Below are positions 40,513 through 48,941 of a stretch of DNA of 64,000 nt, piece by piece. Position 1 is the first letter of the stretch; every line of letters begins with the position of its first letter. Below the pieces are notes generated by a model. The model was not told where the DNA came from and ran no database searches. It saw only the letters and a program-made list of their open reading frames with translations. The stretch is taken from positions 1 to 64,000 of the forward strand of contig JBBROO010000004.1 in NCBI GenBank assembly GCA_038229295.1, given 5' to 3'. The translations under genes were made by a program, and so were the position numbers. This DNA is from JAJPGZ01 sp038229295. Lineage in GTDB: Bacteria; Verrucomicrobiota; Verrucomicrobiia; Chthoniobacterales; UBA10450.

Positions 40513-41691
40513 ATGGAGCAAGCGCTCCGGTCGCAATTCAACGCTGACTTCACGCCCGAGAAATACGCGGCGTTGCTGCGCTGCGTTAACGAAACGGAAA
40601 AATGGCCGGCGGATTTTCGCGTTTCGGAAACGCCGATCTTTTTGACGAACGAGTTCACCGATGAAGTCACGCGCGCCGCAAATACGATTGTCGATCTTGC
40701 GCGGACGCCGGAGTTTGTCCGGCATTCGCAGAGCGCGATCCCGAAAGGCCTGGAAGTCCCTAACGAATCGGCGCACCCCAATTTTCTGGTGGTCGATTTC
40801 GGGATTTGTCTGGCGGACGGAAAGTTGGTCCCGCGGCTCATCGAGCTGCAAGCGTTCCCGAGCCTGTTCGGCTTTCAGTTTTTGATTCTGCATTGCCTGC
40901 GCAAAGCTTACCCGGCTATTCCGCGAAATTGGACATCGTCATTCGGCGGAATCAAGGACGAGGCTTACATGGATCTTTTGCGCCGCACGATCCTTGACGA
41001 TGTCGATCCAAAAAATGTCGTGCTGCTGGAGATCGAGCCGGAGATACAGAAGACGCGCATCGATTTCGCGGCGACGGAAACGCTACTCGGCATCCGCTCG
41101 GTTTGTGTGACGAAGATCGAAAAACGCGGACGCGAGTTATTCTTCGATAACAAACGCATCGAGCGCATTTACAATCGCGTCATCTTCGACGAACTGATGC
41201 GCCGTCCCGACCTGAAGCTGTCATTTCAATTTCAAGAGGAGCTCGATGTGAAGTGGGTTGGTCATCCGAACTGGTATTTTCGTATCAGCAAACATTCGCT
41301 CCCGTTTTTAAAAACGGAACACACGTCGCCTGCATTCTTCGCGGACGAATTTCCGAATGAAGACAAGATCGACAACTACGTTTTGAAACCGCTGTACTCT
41401 TTTGCCGGGCTCGGAGTCGAGATGGAACCGACGCGCGAAAAACTTTTCGCGCTGGAAAATCCGCACGAGTGGATTTTGCAGGAGAAAGTGAACTACGCGG
41501 AATTCGTCACGACGCCGGATGGCCCGAAATCAAAAGCGGAAATCCGAATGATGTTCGTCTGGCCGGAGCTAGATAGAGATCCAACGCTGGTGAACAATCT
41601 GGTGCGGATGAGTCAGGGAAAAATGATGGGCGTAAATTTCAACAAAGACAAAACGTGGGTCGGCTCCAGCATCGCGCTGCACGAAAGCTGA
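40513..41691 (+). CDS. ATP-grasp-like ligase (circularly permuted/unusual family)
   Basis: 392 aa, begins 4 bp after the aminopeptidase. The C-terminal 110 residues carry ATP-grasp features: YVLKPLYSFAGLGVEM (Lys and Gly-rich loop), EWILQEKVNYAEFV, EIRMMFVWPELD and NNLVRMSQGKMMGVNF with the Asn/Glu ligands. The N-terminal half, with ESAHPNFLVVDFGICLADGKL and PRLIELQAFPSLFGFQF, is a divergent substrate domain. It is probably a second bond-forming enzyme of the cluster. Not close to a named enzyme. Two inverted words and one forward word (NEDKIDNYV) lie within. It ends 15 bp before a hairpin-rich repeat. Confidence 0.7.
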   Translation: MEQALRSQFNADFTPEKYAALLRCVNETEKWPADFRVSETPIFLTNEFTDEVTRAANTIVDLARTPEFVRHSQSAIPKGLEVPNESAHPNFLVVDFGICLADGKLVPRLIELQAFPSLFGFQFLILHCLRKAYPAIPRNWTSSFGGIKDEAYMDLLRRTILDDVDPKNVVLLEIEPEIQKTRIDFAATETLLGIRSVCVTKIEKRGRELFFDNKRIERIYNRVIFDELMRRPDLKLSFQFQEELDVKWVGHPNWYFRISKHSLPFLKTEHTSPAFFADEFPNEDKIDNYVLKPLYSFAGLGVEMEPTREKLFALENPHEWILQEKVNYAEFVTTPDGPKSKAEIRMMFVWPELDRDPTLVNNLVRMSQGKMMGVNFNKDKTWVGSSIALHES

Positions 41692-41706
41692 GCTGCGGGA
41701 TCTGTT

Positions 41707-41838
41707 CTGGGGAGCGCAGGCTGCCAGCCTGCAGTTGCCGGCAGCTTGCCGGCAACATTTCGCGCAGCGAACCGTTTTGAATCCGAAGCGTCTCGGCAAG
41801 CTGCCGAGACAAACAGGCTGCCAGCCTGTGCTCCCCAG
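41707..41838 (+). repeat. 132-bp hairpin-rich mobile-type repeat (GCAGGCTGCCAGCCTGC family)
   Basis: Perfect 9-bp terminal inverted repeats CTGGGGAGC and GCTCCCCAG frame palindromic GCAGGCTGCCAGCCTGC blocks at both ends plus two internal hairpins (GTTGCCGGCAGC..., GTCTCGGCAAGC...). The layout is MITE/REP-like and sits between the ATP-grasp and kbl stop codons. Confidence 0.85.
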
Positions 41839-41860
41839 AATTCAGAATTTCGTGATCGCG

Positions 41861-43045
41861 CTAGTCCTTCAGCTCTTCGTTAGTCTCCGCGAAAGCTTTA
41901 ACGGCAAATTCCAAATCTTCGCGCGAATGGGCCGCCGAAACTTGCGTGCGCACGCGCGCGGTGCCGTGCGGCACGACCGGATAGAAAAAGCCGATGACGT
42001 AAACGCCTTTCTCGAGCATGCGCGCAGCAAACCTTTGCGATTTGGCGGCATCGCCGAGCATGATCGGGACAATCGGGTGCGTGCCGGGCTTGATCGTTAG
42101 GCCGCGCTCAGTCAGTGCCGCGCGGAAGTATTTGGTGTTCTCTTCGAGCTTGTCGCGCAGCTCGGTGGAAGCGCTCAGCAGTTCCAGTCCCTTGATCGTC
42201 GCCGCGACGATGTGCGGTGCGACGCTGTTCGAAAACAAATACGGACGCGAACGCTGTCGCAAAAGATCGACAATCACTCTGCGCGCGCTGGTGAATCCGC
42301 CACTGGCGCCGCCGAGTGCTTTGCCCAGCGTGCCGGTGATGATGTCGATCTTGCCGACGACGTCGCGGTATTCATGGGTGCCGCGCCCGGTTTTTCCAAG
42401 AAAGCCGGTGGCATGCGCGTCGTCGATCATCGTTAGGGCATTGTATTTGTCAGCAAGATCGACAATCGTTTTCAAGTCCGCGATTGTTCCGTCCATCGAG
42501 AAGCAGCCGTCGGTCGCGATGAGCCGAACGCGCGCGCCGCTCGCTTCCTTGAGCTTCGCTTCGAGATCGGCCATGTCGTTATGTTTGTAACGGAAGCGTT
42601 GCGCTTTGCAGAGCCGGATGCCGTCGATGATGGAAGCGTGATTGAGTTCGTCGCTGATGATGGCGTCTTTGTCGCTGAGGAGCGTTTCGAACAATCCCCC
42701 GTTGGCGTCGAACGCGCTCGGATAAAGAATCGTGTCTTCGGTGCCGAGAAATTTCGTTAGGGCAGCTTCGAGTTGTTTGTGAATGTCTTGCGTTCCACAA
42801 ATGAAACGGACACTGGCCATGCCGAAGCCGTGAGTGTCGAGCGCTTCCTTCGCCGCGGCAATGAGCGCGGGATGATCGGCGAGACCAAGATAATTGTTCG
42901 CGCACATATTGAGGACGCGTTGGCCGCCGACGATGTCGATCTTGGCGTCCTGCGGACTGGTGATGATGCGCTCGGTTTTGTAGAGCCCCTGCGATTTTAT
43001 TTCCTCGAGCGTTCTGGCGATTTCTTTCTCGAATGAAGCGAGCAT
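41861..43045 (-). CDS. kbl: Glycine C-acetyltransferase (2-amino-3-ketobutyrate CoA ligase)
   Basis: 394 aa. Alpha-oxoamine synthase fold: NMCANNYLGLADHP, the TGTLGKALGGASGGF block with the PLP lysine (about residue 243), YLFSNSVAPH and FFYPVVPHGTARVRTQ. Kbl splits 2-amino-3-ketobutyrate with CoA to glycine and acetyl-CoA, the second step of threonine breakdown. Threonine dehydrogenase (tdh) is about 2.5 kb away on the same strand, so the pair is intact, though two unrelated genes lie between. Four AAGATCGACA words lie within (e.g. GKIDIITG and AKIDIVG); the DAKIDIV one is in the N-terminal swivel. Confidence 0.93.
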   Translation of the reverse strand: MLASFEKEIARTLEEIKSQGLYKTERIITSPQDAKIDIVGGQRVLNMCANNYLGLADHPALIAAAKEALDTHGFGMASVRFICGTQDIHKQLEAALTKFLGTEDTILYPSAFDANGGLFETLLSDKDAIISDELNHASIIDGIRLCKAQRFRYKHNDMADLEAKLKEASGARVRLIATDGCFSMDGTIADLKTIVDLADKYNALTMIDDAHATGFLGKTGRGTHEYRDVVGKIDIITGTLGKALGGASGGFTSARRVIVDLLRQRSRPYLFSNSVAPHIVAATIKGLELLSASTELRDKLEENTKYFRAALTERGLTIKPGTHPIVPIMLGDAAKSQRFAARMLEKGVYVIGFFYPVVPHGTARVRTQVSAAHSREDLEFAVKAFAETNEELKD

Positions 43046-43096
43046 TCCCTAGTTTGAGTCAAAGCGCGCGGGATGCAAAATCGGATCAGCCCCAAA

Positions 43097-44704
43097 TCAA
43101 TCCCGCCATCCGCGCGCGACCAGGACCGGGACGTTCTCGGTTGCATCGACACCATTCGCGAGCGGCGAGAAAACTTGGCCGTCGATGGCGTGAGTGCTGA
43201 GAAAATCGCCTAACTGAATCGACCAACTGCTGATGTAGGCCTGACTGCTCCAGCCAAATTGCGGATCGGGCGCCGGGCGCAATGTTAGATCGACACCGGA
43301 AATCGCCGGACGCGCGCCGCCGACAACCCAGACTTTATGTTCCGATTGCAACGTCTGCCGAATCGCTTCCTGCACATCGCTCATCGGTTCCTGTTCCAAC
43401 ATTTTCGCTTTAATCAGATCGTAGCGATGAACTCGATGGTCGGAAATGTCCGGAACGGTCATCCATCGGGCGAATCCGTGATAATACCAATTGAAGGACA
43501 CGCCGAAGTACCAGGGATTCACGATGATCAGATCGGCGGCGCTCGCGTTCTTCTCCAATTCCTTGGCCACGACATCGATGTTCGTGTCGCGCTGAATAAC
43601 GGAATGCCAATCTGCCAACGGAAATATCAGCAGAGCTGTCGCAGCCAAAACGAGTCGGCCGATTCGCAGCCATGTTGTGTGCAAGGCGGCGACGATCAAA
43701 TCGAGTGCGCCCGCACACGCGCACATGAGCGGCAGGTAGTACCACGGGCTGGTGGGATAGCGCAGGATTTTTAACATCGCGAAGTAGGCGAAGATCGACA
43801 TCGCGCCGAAGCCCACCAGAAACGCGATAAGATCGACATCGGATGTTGGGTGATCGCGCCAATGCGCGCGAAGTCGCCAGATTGAAAAACCGATGATGAT
43901 GAAAACAACGAGCGCCCAAATGGGGACCATTATCCAAGACGGCTCGCCCAGCGCCGTCGCGAATTTTTGCGCGAGGAAGGTCAACGTGATCGGATATCCG
44001 ACAACGCGCGACCAATCCGCCGCCGCATAGCTCAGCCAAACAGGCGCGAACGAAAGCGCCGCGACGGCGGCAAGAGTGGAGGTGACAATTGCGTGTTTGA
44101 ATCGACTGCGGATGAGAAACACGATTACGGCGGATGCGGCCATCGCACCGATCAGCGGCACATTGTTGAGGTGAATGTGAATGCTGGCACTCGCCGCGAT
44201 GAGCACAGCGATAAGATTTCGTTTGCTCGGCTCGCGCAACGCTCTTGCCGCCAAACCCAGGGTGAGAAGAAACAGTAAGCAACCAAGTCCATATGCGCGC
44301 AGAGACGGGCCCGATGTTAAAAAAGTTGCGTTCAGACCGAGGAGCGAAAGAAAAAGCAACGGTTGCCCGTCGCCAACCCGGCGAGAATTAAACCACGCGA
44401 CCCCGATGACGCCGAGCGCGATGATGAAGCCTAACGACCGCAGACCCGCCGCGTTGGTGCCGGCAACTGTCGTGAAAACACGAATGAGTGTTGGGAATAA
44501 CGGCGGATAGGATTGGTGGACAAAGTTCGCCAGCATCTCGGCAAACGTCGGCATTTGCGCCAGTTGCACGACGCCGCATTCATCGCGCCAAAGCGCGCCG
44601 GCGTGTGTCGCGCGGACGACGAGCAGAAAAATCACGACGAGCGAAATCAGAATCGCCACGCCGAGTTCGGCTCTCTTGATCGCGGGAGTGTTCACAGGAA
44701 CCAA
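43097..44704 (-). CDS. Polytopic GT-C-type membrane glycosyltransferase-like protein
   Basis: 535 aa with about 11 predicted membrane helices. A conserved acidic pair near the first loop (LWRDECG, about residue 41) matches the DE/WxDE motif of dolichyl- or polyprenyl-phosphate-sugar-dependent GT-C enzymes. The periplasmic C-terminal domain has a WYFGVSFNWYYHGF block and an HRVHRYDLIKAKM segment. Such proteins add sugars to lipids, lipopolysaccharide or cell-wall components; the donor and acceptor cannot be read. It lies between kbl and a 3D-domain lipoprotein. Three AAGATCGACA words and one GCCTAAC fall within. Confidence 0.72.
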   Translation of the reverse strand: MVPVNTPAIKRAELGVAILISLVVIFLLVVRATHAGALWRDECGVVQLAQMPTFAEMLANFVHQSYPPLFPTLIRVFTTVAGTNAAGLRSLGFIIALGVIGVAWFNSRRVGDGQPLLFLSLLGLNATFLTSGPSLRAYGLGCLLFLLTLGLAARALREPSKRNLIAVLIAASASIHIHLNNVPLIGAMAASAVIVFLIRSRFKHAIVTSTLAAVAALSFAPVWLSYAAADWSRVVGYPITLTFLAQKFATALGEPSWIMVPIWALVVFIIIGFSIWRLRAHWRDHPTSDVDLIAFLVGFGAMSIFAYFAMLKILRYPTSPWYYLPLMCACAGALDLIVAALHTTWLRIGRLVLAATALLIFPLADWHSVIQRDTNIDVVAKELEKNASAADLIIVNPWYFGVSFNWYYHGFARWMTVPDISDHRVHRYDLIKAKMLEQEPMSDVQEAIRQTLQSEHKVWVVGGARPAISGVDLTLRPAPDPQFGWSSQAYISSWSIQLGDFLSTHAIDGQVFSPLANGVDATENVPVLVARGWRD

Positions 44705-44840
44705 ATGTGGTTGTCGATCTTGCGTGTCACGTCAGGCGCCAGTTGAATACACGATTGCGATCGGCACCGCCGCGAAAAAAGTTTGAAAAATCCTCTTGCG
44801 AAGGCTTGTGAATAACTGTTAATAACTCCGGCGATCTAAA

Positions 44841-45569
44841 TTGAGCCGCGTTCGATTCTCCGAAATCATTCCCGCTGCACTCGCAGTGGTTACGGCAATC
44901 TCTCTCTCTAGTTGCGAAACCGGGCCGACTATTTCCTCGCGTTCTCTCCCCGCTTACGAGCCGCGAATTGCGAAAAGCGACTTCCAAAATGTGCGCATGA
45001 CTGCTTACACGCACACCGAAGCGGACCACACGCAATACGGCGCACGTAACGCGCTCGGGGGAGAATTGCACGCCGCCAGTCCGGCGATTCATCGCGCTGA
45101 AAATACTCCCCGCGCCATCGCTGTTTCCGACACCGAAGATGTCGATCTTCGACAAGTTGCCTTCACAACATCTGAGACAAGATCGACAACGAAAACTCGC
45201 CTAACGAAAACCACGCATAGCGTGAAGCGTGCAGTCGCCGTGGCCAAGCCGCCCAAGATTGGAAGCGCCGCGGCCGATTGGGGACGCTGGCCTGCCGGCA
45301 CCACCTTCCGCTTGTTATCGACTGGGCAAATTTATCGCGTCGATGACTACGGTTGGGCTCTGGCGGGGCGAAACACGATCGACCTCTACATGGCGAACCA
45401 ACGCGATATGAATTCGTGGGGCACACGGCAGGAGCCGATCCAGGTTTTGCACTGGGGCGATTCGGACGACAGCCTGCGCCTGCTTGAACCGCACCAGAGC
45501 CATCCGCATATCAAGCGGATGATGCTCGAATTGCAAGGCCGCGACGAAGAAGCGGCCGCGCTGCGCTAG
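44841..45569 (+). CDS. 3D-domain (RlpA-like) lipoprotein
   Basis: 242 aa from TTG 44841 (a weak start; the signal begins directly after it). Signal with lipobox ISLSSCETG gives lipidation at Cys about 25. Residues 52-200 contain the 3D-domain pattern: VRMTAYTHTEADHTQYGARN, the long spacer, WPAGTTFRLLSTGQIYRVDDYG and NTIDLYMANQRDMNSWG. 3D domains form a double-psi barrel in peptidoglycan-cutting lytic enzymes (MltA, RlpA). A spacer of about 70 residues is Thr/Lys-rich and carries one inverted and one forward AAGATCGACA word 39 bp apart (DVDLRQ and RSTTKTRLTK). Likely an outer-membrane cell-wall lytic lipoprotein. Confidence 0.75.
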   Translation: MSRVRFSEIIPAALAVVTAISLSSCETGPTISSRSLPAYEPRIAKSDFQNVRMTAYTHTEADHTQYGARNALGGELHAASPAIHRAENTPRAIAVSDTEDVDLRQVAFTTSETRSTTKTRLTKTTHSVKRAVAVAKPPKIGSAAADWGRWPAGTTFRLLSTGQIYRVDDYGWALAGRNTIDLYMANQRDMNSWGTRQEPIQVLHWGDSDDSLRLLEPHQSHPHIKRMMLELQGRDEEAAALR

Positions 45570-45578
45570 TTGTCGATC

Positions 45579-46622
45579 TTAGCGTTCGCTCCAATCGAGC
45601 ACGATCTTGCCGGAGTTTCCGGATTTCATCAGCTCGATGCCTTCCTGAAATTTCGTGTAAGGAAAGCGATGTGTGATCAGCGGTGTAATATCGAGACCGG
45701 ATTGAATCATCGCGGTCATTTTGTACCACGTCTCGTACATCTCGCGGCCGTAAATCCCTTTCAACGTCAGTGCGCTGAAGACAATTGCGTTCCAATCGAC
45801 CGCCGCGCTTCCGGGCATGATGCCTAACAAAGCGATTTTGCCGCCGTGAATCATGTTCGGCAAAATGTCGGCGAATGCTTTTGGGTTGCCCGACATTTCC
45901 AGCGCGATGTCGAAGCCTTCTTTCATGTCGAGCTTGTGCATCGCGTCGGTCAATTTTTCGGTGCGCACATCCAATGCAAGATCGACATGCAGCTTTCGCG
46001 CGAGATCGAGACGATACGGATTCACGTCAGTGATGACGACGTGACGCGCGCCGGCTTTTTTGCAAATCGGAATCGCCATGCAACCGATCGGCCCCGCGCC
46101 CGTGATGAGCACATCTTCGCCCACGAGATCGAATGAAAGCGCGGTGTGAACAGCGTTGCCTAACGGATCGAAACACGAAAGAACATCGAGCGGGATGGAG
46201 GGATCGGCGTGCCAGACATTCGATTGCGGAATGGCGACGAATTCGGCCCACGCGCCGTTTCGATTCACGCCGACGCCTTGTGTGTTCGGACAAAGATGGC
46301 GCCGACCGGCCAGACAATTGCGGCAATGCCCGCACGTGATGTGGCCTTCGCCGGTAACGAGATCGCCTTTAGCGAAACCTTTCACGTGATCGCCGACAAG
46401 ATCGACAATCCCCACGAACTCATGACCGATGGTCATCGGCACCGGGATGGTCTTCTGCGACCACGCATCCCAGTTATATATATGGACGTCCGTTCCGCAG
46501 ATCGACGTTTTCAAAATCCGGATGAGCACGTCGTCGCCTTCCACTTTTGGAACCGGCACCTCTTCGAGCCAAAGCCCCGGCTCGGCTTTGCTTTTGACGA
46601 CGGCCTGCATCGTTTTTTGCAT
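45579..46622 (-). CDS. tdh: L-threonine 3-dehydrogenase
   Basis: 347 aa from ATG 46622; a longer frame upstream to 46721 runs through a repeat and is not likely coding. Zinc-type alcohol dehydrogenase: catalytic-zinc Cys in TSICGTDVHIY, GHEFVG, structural-zinc CGHCRNCLAGRRHLC and NAD loop ITGAGPIGCMA. Tdh-specific blocks include ICGTDVHIYNWD and NGAWAEFVAIPQSNVW. It oxidises threonine to 2-amino-3-ketobutyrate for Kbl. kbl lies on the same strand downstream with two genes in between. It contains two forward AAGATCGACA words and two GCCTAAC words. Confidence 0.93.
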   Translation of the reverse strand: MQKTMQAVVKSKAEPGLWLEEVPVPKVEGDDVLIRILKTSICGTDVHIYNWDAWSQKTIPVPMTIGHEFVGIVDLVGDHVKGFAKGDLVTGEGHITCGHCRNCLAGRRHLCPNTQGVGVNRNGAWAEFVAIPQSNVWHADPSIPLDVLSCFDPLGNAVHTALSFDLVGEDVLITGAGPIGCMAIPICKKAGARHVVITDVNPYRLDLARKLHVDLALDVRTEKLTDAMHKLDMKEGFDIALEMSGNPKAFADILPNMIHGGKIALLGIMPGSAAVDWNAIVFSALTLKGIYGREMYETWYKMTAMIQSGLDITPLITHRFPYTKFQEGIELMKSGNSGKIVLDWSER

Positions 46623-46635
46623 GAGAAGAAATCTA

Positions 46636-46718
46636 TCCACAGATTTCACAGATTCACACAGATTCGCTGAGAAGAATCTTTGGGAAATTAATCTGCGTAA
46701 ATCTGCGTAATCTGTGGA
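46636..46718 (+). repeat. Inverted repeat of the ACAGATT/AATCTGTGGA family
   Basis: TCCACAGATTTCACAGATT at 46636-46654 onward and, mirrored, GCGTAATCTGTGGA ending at 46718. It fills the gap between divergent tdh and cdsA and overlaps an alternative GTG start of cdsA (46714), which explains the spurious N-terminal extensions of both neighbours. Confidence 0.8.
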
Positions 46719-46752
46719 CAAACTTCTGTCTGCTCGGGATTATTTGAAACTC

Positions 46753-47667
46753 ATGCCCGCGACGCTCGAGGAAGCTCCGCCCAAACCTGTCACTGCGCGG
46801 ACGACTTTCATTGCCCGTTTCCTCAGCACGGTCGTGCTTTGGTCGATCGCGCTCATCATCGCCTTCTCCGGACACGAGCTCGCCTTTTCCGGATTGATCA
46901 GCGTCTTCGGAATGATCGCGCTGCTGGAATTTTACACCATGCTCGACGCGAAAGGTCTGCCGAATTTCAAGATCGTCGGGATGATCTGCGGCGCGGTCAT
47001 GCTCATCGGCAGTTTTTATTATTTCAGCAAAATGGGGCCGGCGCACTCGTACGATTTCGAAATCGCGGTGTTGTTGTTTTTTCTGCTCACGATTTTTACG
47101 CGGCAAATGTTCGCGGCGTTGCGTGACGATGAACCACTGCAAGCGATGGCTTACACGTTGTTCGGCCTGCTCTACGTGCTCTGGCTTTTTAATTTCATGA
47201 CCAAGATTGTGTATCTGATCCCGCGTTCGAGCACCGGCGTGGTCACCGGCCAATTTTATTGTCTCTATCTCATCGCGGTGACGAAGTTCAGCGATATGGG
47301 CGCGTATCTGGTCGGAAGCGTGATCGGCAAACATCAAATGATCCCGCACATCAGCCCGAAAAAAACGTGGGAAGGATTTTGCGGCGCGCTCGCCTTGTCG
47401 CTCTTCGCCAGTGTGGGCTTGTACAAATTAATGCCCGGGCACTTGTCGATGTTGAATGGCACGCACGCGGTCATTCTTGGATTGTTGTTAGGCTTCGCCG
47501 CCGTCATCGGCGATCTCGCCGAATCCATCATCAAACGCAGCACCGGCGTAAAAGATTCCGGAAATTTTCTGCCCGGTATCGGCGGCATTCTCGATTTGAT
47601 CGACAGCCTGCTTTTCACCGCACCGCTTTTGTTTTTCTATCTGCGACTGGTCATTCGCGTGCCTTAG
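46753..47667 (+). CDS. cdsA: Phosphatidate cytidylyltransferase
   Basis: 304 aa from ATG 46753 (GTG 46714 lies in a repeat and is not preferred). About eight membrane helices. The CDS signature is complete: HISPKKTWEGFCGALA and GDLAESIIKRSTGVKDSGNF, with LIDSLLFTAP. It makes CDP-diacylglycerol for all phospholipids. Followed by dxr, rseP and ispG in the same orientation (gaps 107, 15 and 7 bp), a lipid/isoprenoid/protease block. One GTTAGGC word encodes GLLLGF. The cdsA-dxr-rseP order is widespread. Confidence 0.92.
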   Translation: MPATLEEAPPKPVTARTTFIARFLSTVVLWSIALIIAFSGHELAFSGLISVFGMIALLEFYTMLDAKGLPNFKIVGMICGAVMLIGSFYYFSKMGPAHSYDFEIAVLLFFLLTIFTRQMFAALRDDEPLQAMAYTLFGLLYVLWLFNFMTKIVYLIPRSSTGVVTGQFYCLYLIAVTKFSDMGAYLVGSVIGKHQMIPHISPKKTWEGFCGALALSLFASVGLYKLMPGHLSMLNGTHAVILGLLLGFAAVIGDLAESIIKRSTGVKDSGNFLPGIGGILDLIDSLLFTAPLLFFYLRLVIRVP

Positions 47668-47670
47668 GAT

Positions 47671-47767
47671 TTCACACAAAGGACACGAAGGAACGCAACG
47701 GTTCACAATGACTACTAAATGAATTTTTGTGCGACTTGGTGAACCTTTGTGGCCGTTGTGCGAAAGG
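47671..47767 (+). repeat. Inverted-repeat element of the CCACAAAGG family, copy 2
   Basis: TTCACACAAAGGACACGAAGG at 47671 onward is answered by CCTTTGTGGCCGTTGTG at 47744-47760. Shares a 17-mer (inverted) with the element before queA (18444-18500). It fills the cdsA-dxr gap and ends 8 bp before the dxr ATG. Confidence 0.65.
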
Positions 47768-47774
47768 TTTTTCG

Positions 47775-48926
47775 ATGAAACGTAAACGCGTCGTCTTGTT
47801 AGGCGCGACCGGATCGATCGGCGACAGCGCGCTCAAAGTCGCGCACGATATTCCGGAGCGCATGGAAATCGTCGGCGTCGCTGCGCACAGCAACGCGGAG
47901 AAGCTCGCCGCGACCGCGAACAGGACGCGGGCAAAAGCGGTATGTCTCGTGGACGAACGCAAGATCGACATCTTGGAACGCGCGCTCGAGTACAAACCGA
48001 AAATTCTTTCCGGCGAAAAAGGTCTGAGTGAAATCGCTCAACTTGACGAAGCGGAAATGGTCCTCATCGCGATTGTCGGCACGGGCGGTTTGCATCCAGC
48101 ACTGGATGCGATCGATGCCGGGAAAGATCTGGCGGTCGCGAGTAAGGAAATTCTGGTGATGGCCGGCGAAGCCGTGACCGCAGCCGCGCAGAAACGCGGG
48201 GTGAAAATTTTGCCGGTCGATTCCGAACATAACGCGATCTTTCAATGTCTCGACGGGCGCACGTCGGAAGTGCGCCGGATTATTTTGACGGCATCGGGCG
48301 GGCCGTTTCGGCAAACGCCGGCGAATCAACTTGTCGATGTTACGGTCGAGCAAGCATTGAAACATCCGACTTGGAACATGGGTCCGAAGGTGACGATCGA
48401 TTCGGCCACTCTATTTAATAAGGGACTCGAGATGATCGAGGCGCATTGGCTTTTCGGCGTGGAGATGAAACGCGTCGAAGTGGTGATTCATCCGCAAAGC
48501 ATCGTGCATTCGATGGTGGAATTCGCTGACGGCTCGACGCTGGCGCAATTGAGTTACTCGGACATGTGTTTCCCGATTCAGTACGCCGTGACCTGGCCGG
48601 ACCGCGTCCCGAATTCATTGCCGCCGCTGGATTTTCGAAAAGTGAGTAAGCTGGAATTTGAAATTCCGCGCTACGATGATTTTCCTGCGCTCAATCTGGC
48701 GCGTAAAGCCGGCGAAGCGGGCGGCACTTTGCCCGCTGTGCTGAACGCCGCTAACGAGATCGCGGTGGCGGCATTCTTAGATCGACAAGTACGTTTTCCG
48801 CAAATCTGGCAGATCGTCGAGCAAACCATGGATCGACATACGAACGTTGCGCACCCCGATCTCGATGCAATATTGCGGGCCGACCAATGGGCGCGCGAGG
48901 AAGCGCGCCGGCTCGTCGGGAAGTAA
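47775..48926 (+). CDS. dxr: 1-deoxy-D-xylulose-5-phosphate reductoisomerase
   Basis: 383 aa from ATG 47775. NADPH loop LLGATGSIGDSALK, SKEILVMAGE, the metal/substrate block PVDSEHNAIFQCL, LTASGGPFR and ATLFNKGLEMIEAHWLF, with the flexible loop PTWNMGPK. It performs the second step of the MEP isoprenoid pathway. ispG of the same pathway is two genes downstream. The GTTAGGC word falls in LLGATG; an AAGATCGACA word encodes RKIDIL. It shares the cdsA-dxr-rseP-ispG direction. Confidence 0.94.
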   Translation: MKRKRVVLLGATGSIGDSALKVAHDIPERMEIVGVAAHSNAEKLAATANRTRAKAVCLVDERKIDILERALEYKPKILSGEKGLSEIAQLDEAEMVLIAIVGTGGLHPALDAIDAGKDLAVASKEILVMAGEAVTAAAQKRGVKILPVDSEHNAIFQCLDGRTSEVRRIILTASGGPFRQTPANQLVDVTVEQALKHPTWNMGPKVTIDSATLFNKGLEMIEAHWLFGVEMKRVEVVIHPQSIVHSMVEFADGSTLAQLSYSDMCFPIQYAVTWPDRVPNSLPPLDFRKVSKLEFEIPRYDDFPALNLARKAGEAGGTLPAVLNAANEIAVAAFLDRQVRFPQIWQIVEQTMDRHTNVAHPDLDAILRADQWAREEARRLVGK

Positions 48927-48941
48927 AACACAGATCCAGTC

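Noticed and set aside
44805..44835. TGTGAATAA next to TGTTAATAA resembling DnaA boxes
   Set aside because: Only one near-match, no AT-rich unwinding region or dnaA/dnaN neighbours; not an origin.
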